In this document: in pieces, positions 58,405 to 64,000 of the stretch
Position numbering within the stretch: the first letter of the stretch is position 1
Layout: every line of letters begins with the position of its first letter
From: Pratylenchus scribneri
Lineage: Eukaryota; Nematoda; Chromadorea; Rhabditida; Pratylenchidae
Direction of reading: 5' to 3'
DNA: 64,000 nt
NCBI GenBank assembly: GCA_030063045.1
Contig: JAQSEB010000155.1
Coordinates: forward strand, 1,426,001-1,490,000
The notes under the pieces: generated by a model
Seen by the model: the letters and a program-made list of their open reading frames with translations, nothing else
What the model was told of the DNA's origin: nothing
Database searches by the model: none
Position numbers and translations under genes: made by a program

Positions 58405-59586
58405 CTTTGTTTCAACTAAGTATACAAATTCATTTCTCCTAGAATATTTAGAAAATAATTATTATTCCAAATTTTATGCATTTTTTCAAGAGTATTATGG
58501 AATGGAAGACATGTGTTATTTCCTATATAAGAAACAAAATATGGGAAATAATTATGAGCATTCCTTTTTTTGCAAAATACATAAAAAAATGATAAATTTA
58601 AGTAATATGACCGCCAAAAATTAAACGGTATTTTTTATTTATTATCTCATTTGAGATTCGAGCACCTCTTTTCGACCACCTTCAACAATTCGTCGATAAA
58701 GCCATTTAGTTAGAAGTAAAATTGGTATTGAATGGATAGAAGAAAAGAATGGAATGGTAGAATAACGGGAGAGAAAAAGATGAGACAAAACCAGCAGCAG
58801 CAGGAGGAAAGTGGGCCAAGGTTTTTGGCAGCTGAATGAAAGGAATGTGAAAGGGGCGCTTAAGTCACCAGCGAATTTCCCAAACTAAATAACCAAAAGG
58901 ATTGGTCAATGGCCATAGGATTAATCCTTCATTCTACCAATTCATATATAATAAATAGCATTTAAATTGTCATTATCAAATCCAAATTTTCATTTGCCAA
59001 ACAAGACTAAAAGCAAGAATAAGTCAAAATCAAAATTATGGGAAATATTCGTAACTACATCTCATCTCAATCAACTTTTTTCGATCCATTTTATGAGCTT
59101 TTCTTCAAGGGAATCCAATTTATTCGGCAAAAATTCGTATATTCAATCAAATGGAGTAATTTACTAATCAACATTATTTTATCATTTATCAATTCTATGA
59201 AAAATACAGTAAGCAAACAAAAAGGGAAATGAGAAGATGAAATATATTTATATGATTTTCTAACCCAAATATTAGGTTTCATTTTCATTTCTCAATATAT
59301 TTTCTATCAGAAATATATGGCAGAAAACTATGCGTGAAATAATAAAAAAATATTGAGATATAAAGAATATTATAAAAGATATAAATAAAGTATATAAAGT
59401 GTACTACGTACGCAGAAAAAAGCAAAGCACGAGTTTAGATTTTTGCGTTCGGGAATCGGGATTATTCATTTTTGCGGCTCAGAATCGGAAATTTTTTGGA
59501 ATTTGATATAAATTTAAATTATTTTCATGAGGTCCATTTTTATGAGGATTTTTATTGTCATATCTGCATTAAAGTCCATCCATTCT
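58405..59586. other. Intergenic between liprin-alpha and nuclear receptor
   Basis: AT-rich. Short frames on both strands (58355-58624, 58967-59288) are low-complexity and motif-free. It includes the liprin-alpha promoter region and the nuclear receptor 3' UTR. Nothing else seen. Confidence 0.4.
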
Positions 59587-61785
59587 TTATTTCATACACA
59601 ATTCCTTGACAAATCCGTTGATCCTCCAAAAATGACCAAAAACTTCCATAACTTGCATGTTTTCATCATTTTGATCAATTATATTCTGAAATTAGAACAA
59701 ATAAATGAAATGAATAACCAAATGCTGACCTGAATTGATGGAGACATCATCAGCAAATTTCCGTATTTTTGAACGCCCATTCCAGTTCCATGTCTTTCGA
59801 CAATTTGATGGAATAGCACAGAAAGATACTTGGTCCGTTCATGACCAATTTCTTCGCGTATATCATGTGATAGGTCAACAGCATCTATATAAGAACCATT
59901 CAAATTTTAAAAACCAAATGCATAACAAGATTACCCGGATTGAAAAAAAGACAAGCTTTGAAACAAGCAAATTCACGTTGGTTAACATCCAATTTTCGGA
60001 AAGGAATCATGATTTCTGAAAAAATTGAACAAAATGATTTTTTTGAAAATGTTTCTTACCATCCATTTGTCGATGATAAATTGACCTGCATCCTGGAATT
60101 TTTACACTTTCTTGTGGTTGCCGGAGAATGAAAGCTCCATTAGGATAGACAATTTTATCCGGGCCATAATCAAGAGAGTAATATACTCTTAAAAATGTTT
60201 AAAAAACTTATATATATTGCTATAATTATATTCCCAAACCTATTCAAAATATTATAAGTAAAGGCAAAATTTCGAACTATAGCAAATTGATCAGTGTCTG
60301 AAAGTTTTTGAAATTGGTCAAATGTTTTGGCCCATTCAAGGCAAAGTCTGAGTTCTCGAATGTTCCACATTTGTATATCATTCATTGAAGCAGGATATAA
60401 CTCTTTGAACATTGTATTCACCTGCGTTCAAAATTTGTTATCCTTTTCCAATCCATTTAAAATGGGATTGTATGGTAAAAAAAAGCTCACATCTTTTGGC
60501 AAATTTGGGGCCTGATAAAGGAGTGACGGTTGTGATAATGTTTCCCTCACTCCCTTGCTTTCTTCCAAACAACAAGTTCGTAGCATATTTGATAAATTCT
60601 CACTAAAATTCTATAAATTTATGGAAGTTCCGCATTCATAATCTTACACTCCAATAATATGATCCAAAATCTTGTCATCTTGTTGCCGAATTTGAGGAGA
60701 TAATGATGCTATCGAAAATTGATCTTCATCTAAAGAACCACATTTTCCGTCTGGCCCATTTGAAGACATTCTCATTTTCTTAGTGGGACCAATACTGTAA
60801 GAATAAAGCATAAATTCATTCAGAATTTATATACTGTACCGATCTCTGTCATTTTGAATTGCGCGGGCATCCATTCCAACAGCCACACATTTTTGGAATC
60901 TTACAAAAATTATTTGATTGATGAACAACTTTTTTTTTGAACCTGCAATGTCTACAAGCGCACCGAACATTTTTGTTCACATCACAATTCCCGTTATATT
61001 GGCATACAAAATTATGATCAGAAACAATTGTTCGACGGAAAAATGTCTTGCACCCATTGCAACTGGCCACACCTTTGAATAAATAAGAAATTCTATAGAA
61101 TAATCTTAAAAACAAACCATAGTGATACCCGGTTGCTCGATCCATGCAGACTGCGCATAATTCCCCTTCTGGTACTTTACGTCCTAAAAAAATAAAAACT
61201 AAGCTTAAATCTTCACATCTGCTTATAATTTTCAATCCTTATTTAGAATTCTATTCATTGTTCGTGTGATATAACATATAAGTATCGGTGGGCGCAAAAT
61301 ATATCGGTGATGGCCGAAAAAATATCTCAAATCACAATGCAATTTTCTTTTTTTTTTAATAAAAATAGAGTAGAAACAAATTGTGGCAAAATTTTTTAAT
61401 TTTTAAGAGGTAAAATTTACGCTGTCTTGGTTGCTGTTTTCCAGAACTACTCCCCGCACCACTGGAACTACAATAATTCTGCTGTTCTCCTTTTCCTGTA
61501 CTCATTGAAGGAATTTGCGTTGCAGTCGAAATGGAGCTGGAATTGCTGGGACCAGCACTCGATATGTTAACATGAAGTAACGTCGTAAGATTTGTATTAT
61601 TTTGGCCATCCATATTATGGTCATTTGTCATTGTTGTGCCATTCATTTTCTCAAAACCCATCAATACCAAAGGTTTAGGTGGATCTATTTCGTCGACCAT
61701 CATCTCGCCGGAATCTTCGTACCCTAATAAAACCGGATGACAATTCGAAGAGGAAGTCGAAGATTTCAATTCGTACTCAATTTTG
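59587..61785 (-). CDS. Nuclear hormone receptor (nematode HNF4-related type)
   Basis: Ligand-regulated transcription factor. The N-terminus is Ser/Asn/Thr-rich. The DNA-binding domain spans four exons: [57 protein letters not shown], and, after a short intron, [18 protein letters not shown]. The P-box is CNGCK and both zinc fingers are complete. The hinge has [16 protein letters not shown]. The ligand-binding domain follows ([100 protein letters not shown]), ending FVKELCMK at the TAA at 59587. A typical AF-2 core is not obvious. The first exon appears to start at an acceptor (minus-strand AATTTAG, 61786) without ATG, so an upstream exon is likely; the first ATG inside is at 61703. Confidence 0.87.
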
Positions 61786-61921
61786 CTAAATTTTTTGGGA
61801 TGGACTTAGAAAAATGACTTTTTCAGCGTTTAATTTTAAAAATTAAAAAGACAATTTTAATTGACTTTTGTTTATATGATCTGATCAAAAAGTGGAGTAG
61901 ATGAATGGTTGGTGGCGCGAC

Positions 61922-62206
61922 TAGTGGCGAAAATGTTGAATGATTTAGAATTATTTTTGGTACTTTTCGGTTTTGCGATACCTCTATCAAAAATTATGAA
62001 AAACACGTTCTGTGGATTTGAGTGCTGATCACGAATCTGCGCTTGAAATTAAGCTCACACTATGCTATATGGTTTAATTTCAATAGAGATGGAGCAAAAA
62101 ATTCTCTATCAGACAGCACAACTAAATTTTTTAAAATTATTTATTTTTTTTAATATTCAAAAACTACCAGGATGGGTATATAATTTTATAAAACTTTTCG
62201 CCACTA
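61922..62206. mobile_element. Candidate small inverted-repeat element
   Basis: TAGTGGCGAAAA at 61922 is mirrored by TTTTCGCCACTA ending at 62206, a perfect 12-bp terminal inverted repeat around 261 bp of non-coding DNA. There is no 8-bp target duplication. If the outer TA is the target duplication, it would fit a TA-targeting family. Weak evidence. Confidence 0.45.
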
Positions 62207-63123
62207 ATAAACGAGGTCTTGGCTGCGCAATATAGTCGGAAGAGTATATCTTTATTAAATTTTTAATAATTTTGATTTTATAATCTGCTGGGTTTCAGTT
62301 GGTGTTTGCATGGTTGTTTACAGATTGATAATAAAAGAAGGGTCGGTTGGCAACAAGAAAGTATTTTTTAAAGGCTGGTCTTTGATGCTTTTTAATTTTA
62401 CTTGTTATGTAATCGATTGGTGCTATCTGCTATGCCCTGTGTGATATAGAATAGAAAGTAAGAATTGGACATGGACACTAGTTTTTTTTATCTAACATAC
62501 ATAAGATCCAACTAATAAAATTATCTATTAATTCTAATGTAAGGATTCTCTGATGGCCTTGTTTTTTTTTTTTAATTTAAAAAACTAACATTATAATACC
62601 TCTTATTAATCTTATAATCAAAATTTGTTTTCCATGGCGGCTGGCACTATTTCCGTTCCAAGGACATAATAGTAATTTTTCTCTACTGTCAACATTTTAT
62701 AGAGTAGAGAATCGTTGCAGGTGAAATAGTGAAGAAAGTGTTTCCCTAACCCCCTAGGGAGGATTCATCAGCATCACACGTCACATCATTTTTGCCTTTC
62801 CTAATTTTTACCACCTTCTATGTTTCATTTTTCTTTTCATTGGTCCGCTAAACTCAAACCACCATCATCCCATAAAAACATAGATTGGATGCTTCATTTC
62901 ATTATTTATCAATCATCTCAATTAATTAAGGAAAATTTTTATATATATTTTTTTATATATGCGTTGTACTTTTCAATTCTTTATTATATATAATACATAT
63001 AATAAAATCGGTATTACTTGGTAAAGCACCAAGCGCGTTAGCTCCTCTATTGCTGTTGATTGTGTGAGCTGTTGAGAGGATCAACGAAATATATTTCAAA
63101 TTAATTATACTTGATTTATTATT

Positions 63124-63128
63124 TATAG
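63124..63128 (+). other. Likely trans-splice acceptor of the terminal gene
   Basis: TTGATTTATTATTTATAG ends at 63128, 22 nt before the ATG at 63151. Confidence 0.4.
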
Positions 63129-63150
63129 AAGTATAAACAATTCTACCAAA

Positions 63151-64000
63151 ATGCTAGCGCCAATAGTGACGAAAGAAATGAAGTTATTTCCGAGTCAACC
63201 ACTTCCAAATAGAATCAAGAATGGCAAGTTGTTAATTTTTACAAATAGCTCTGAAAGTTCTTAATGGTTTAGAGGAAATATGTTGATCCTTACTTATACT
63301 CGTGGTAGATACCAAATAGTTCAAATAAATAAAATTTTATGTCTATTAATACAATGGATTGTGGGCACTTTAATTATTGGATTTAAAATTTTATAGTGCG
63401 TTCACGGGCTCAGAGTTTGCAAGATTTTGCCAATGGTAACGCCATACATGTTTCAACTTCTTCGACTGTTAACACATCAATTCCTCAAAATGGAGCACGA
63501 TTGTTGAATTCTAATGATGGTCGCTCAATACCGATTCGGTCCAGAAATTCTCGTAGCATTGGAAGTTTGCCAACAAATACTGGACTGGCTACAGGATACC
63601 AAAACAATACCAGCACTGCAAATAATCAAATTGTGCTAATGCCAGCAAAAACTTCACCAAAATATTCCACCAGTTCAGGTTCTTCCAATTGTTTTGATAG
63701 CATGGGAAATATTAATTTTTAGCATCATTGCGAAAACCACTTGATTCGATTGTAGAAGGTCAAGCGATTTAATGAAATACAATTGTAAATAAAAAATCTT
63801 ATGTTAGGTGTCGAACAGGGTTCTTCCGTGGAAAATACCGTGAAAACCCAAACTGCCAAAGTTAAACAAACTCAATCATCTTCATCCAAAGAGGAAGGAC
63901 GAAAAGGGGTGCATATAAGTTCTAAAACCAAATGCTGCCCACATCGTTCAAGTGATGATGGACTCACATTAAAGAATGCAAAAATTGCCGATAAAGAAAA
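63151..64000 (+). CDS. 5' part of an unrecognised Ser/Thr-rich protein (runs off the window)
   Basis: Exon 1 starts MLAPIVTKEMKLFPSQPLPN and ends at 63223. Exon 2 starts at 63397 with VRSRAQSLQDFANGNAIHVS and continues Ser/Asn-rich (SIPIRSRNSRSIGSLPTNTG, MPAKTSPKYSTSS). A 44-bp intron (donor in TCAG|GTTCTT, acceptor TTTTTAG) leads to ASLRKPLDSIVE, then GVEQGSSVENTVKTQTAK and on to the end of the window (NAKIADKEK). The phases fit across all four exons. The first intron uses a GC donor. The region is basic and disordered, like the N-terminus of a cytoskeletal or signalling scaffold. No domain is visible, so I cannot name it. Confidence 0.65.

Larger units (their letters stand above)
61786..63150. 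other. Divergent intergenic region between nuclear receptor and terminal gene
   Basis: May hold a 5' exon of the nuclear receptor, which I could not locate, and an inverted-repeat element at 61922-62206. Otherwise AT-rich with no gene seen. Confidence 0.4.

Noticed and set aside
61279..61325. Sequence GGTGGGCGCAAAATATATCG in the nuclear receptor intron, resembling a hAT terminus
   Set aside because: No matching inverted end or target duplication nearby, so it may be chance.

Overview
This window is eukaryotic, from a nematode. It is AT-rich, the genes are cut by many very short GT-AG introns (often 37-60 bp), and poly-pyrimidine/AG acceptors sit 1-25 bp before several start codons, as expected for spliced-leader trans-splicing. 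Several products look most like nematode versions of their families (SYD-2/liprin-alpha, troponin T, an SKP1-related protein, a nematode-type nuclear receptor). The species cannot be named from the sequence. All exon models are hand-built from conserved motifs and splice consensus, so internal boundaries are approximate.

Layout. 0.4-3.1 kb (-): a seven-transmembrane biogenic-amine receptor. 3.1-9.0 kb: a long stretch with no gene seen, purine-rich on the + strand. 9.0-9.9 kb (-): a small single-pass membrane protein. 12.0-12.9 kb (-): a secreted Kunitz plus cysteine-rich-repeat protein. 13.4-14.9 kb (-): troponin T. 15.9-19.0 kb: two inverted-repeat mobile elements side by side. 19.2-20.1 kb (+): SKP1-related protein. 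23.7-28.2 kb (+): myelin regulatory factor (MYRF), a self-cleaving membrane-bound transcription factor. 29.8-31.0 kb (+): an orphan membrane protein. 31.4-41.5 kb (-): KLHDC10-like kelch protein, MXRA7-like protein, eIF3a and a SMAP-type ArfGAP; eIF3a follows the ArfGAP closely and may be co-transcribed with it. 43.0-45.0 kb (+): choline/ethanolamine phosphotransferase. 46.7-50.3 kb (+): an SMP-C2-C1 lipid-transfer-type protein. 51.5-52.4 kb (+): a short anamorsin/Dre2. 53.0-58.4 kb (-): liprin-alpha. 59.6-61.8 kb (-): a nuclear hormone receptor. 63.2 kb to the end (+): the 5' part of an unrecognised Ser-rich gene.

Most genes are unrelated housekeeping, muscle or neuronal genes, with no sign of a shared pathway. 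The less ordinary content is the mobile DNA: two hAT-like miniature elements with related termini, one flanked by a perfect 8-bp target duplication, and both filled with degenerate short AT-rich repeats; a GC-rich inverted-repeat element; and a fold-back element whose left arm carries an extra copy of a segment. Other points of interest are the orphan membrane protein with an in-frame stop-free intron, an anamorsin without room for its N-terminal domain, a lipid-transfer protein with no recognisable PDZ domain, and two unusual splice sites.
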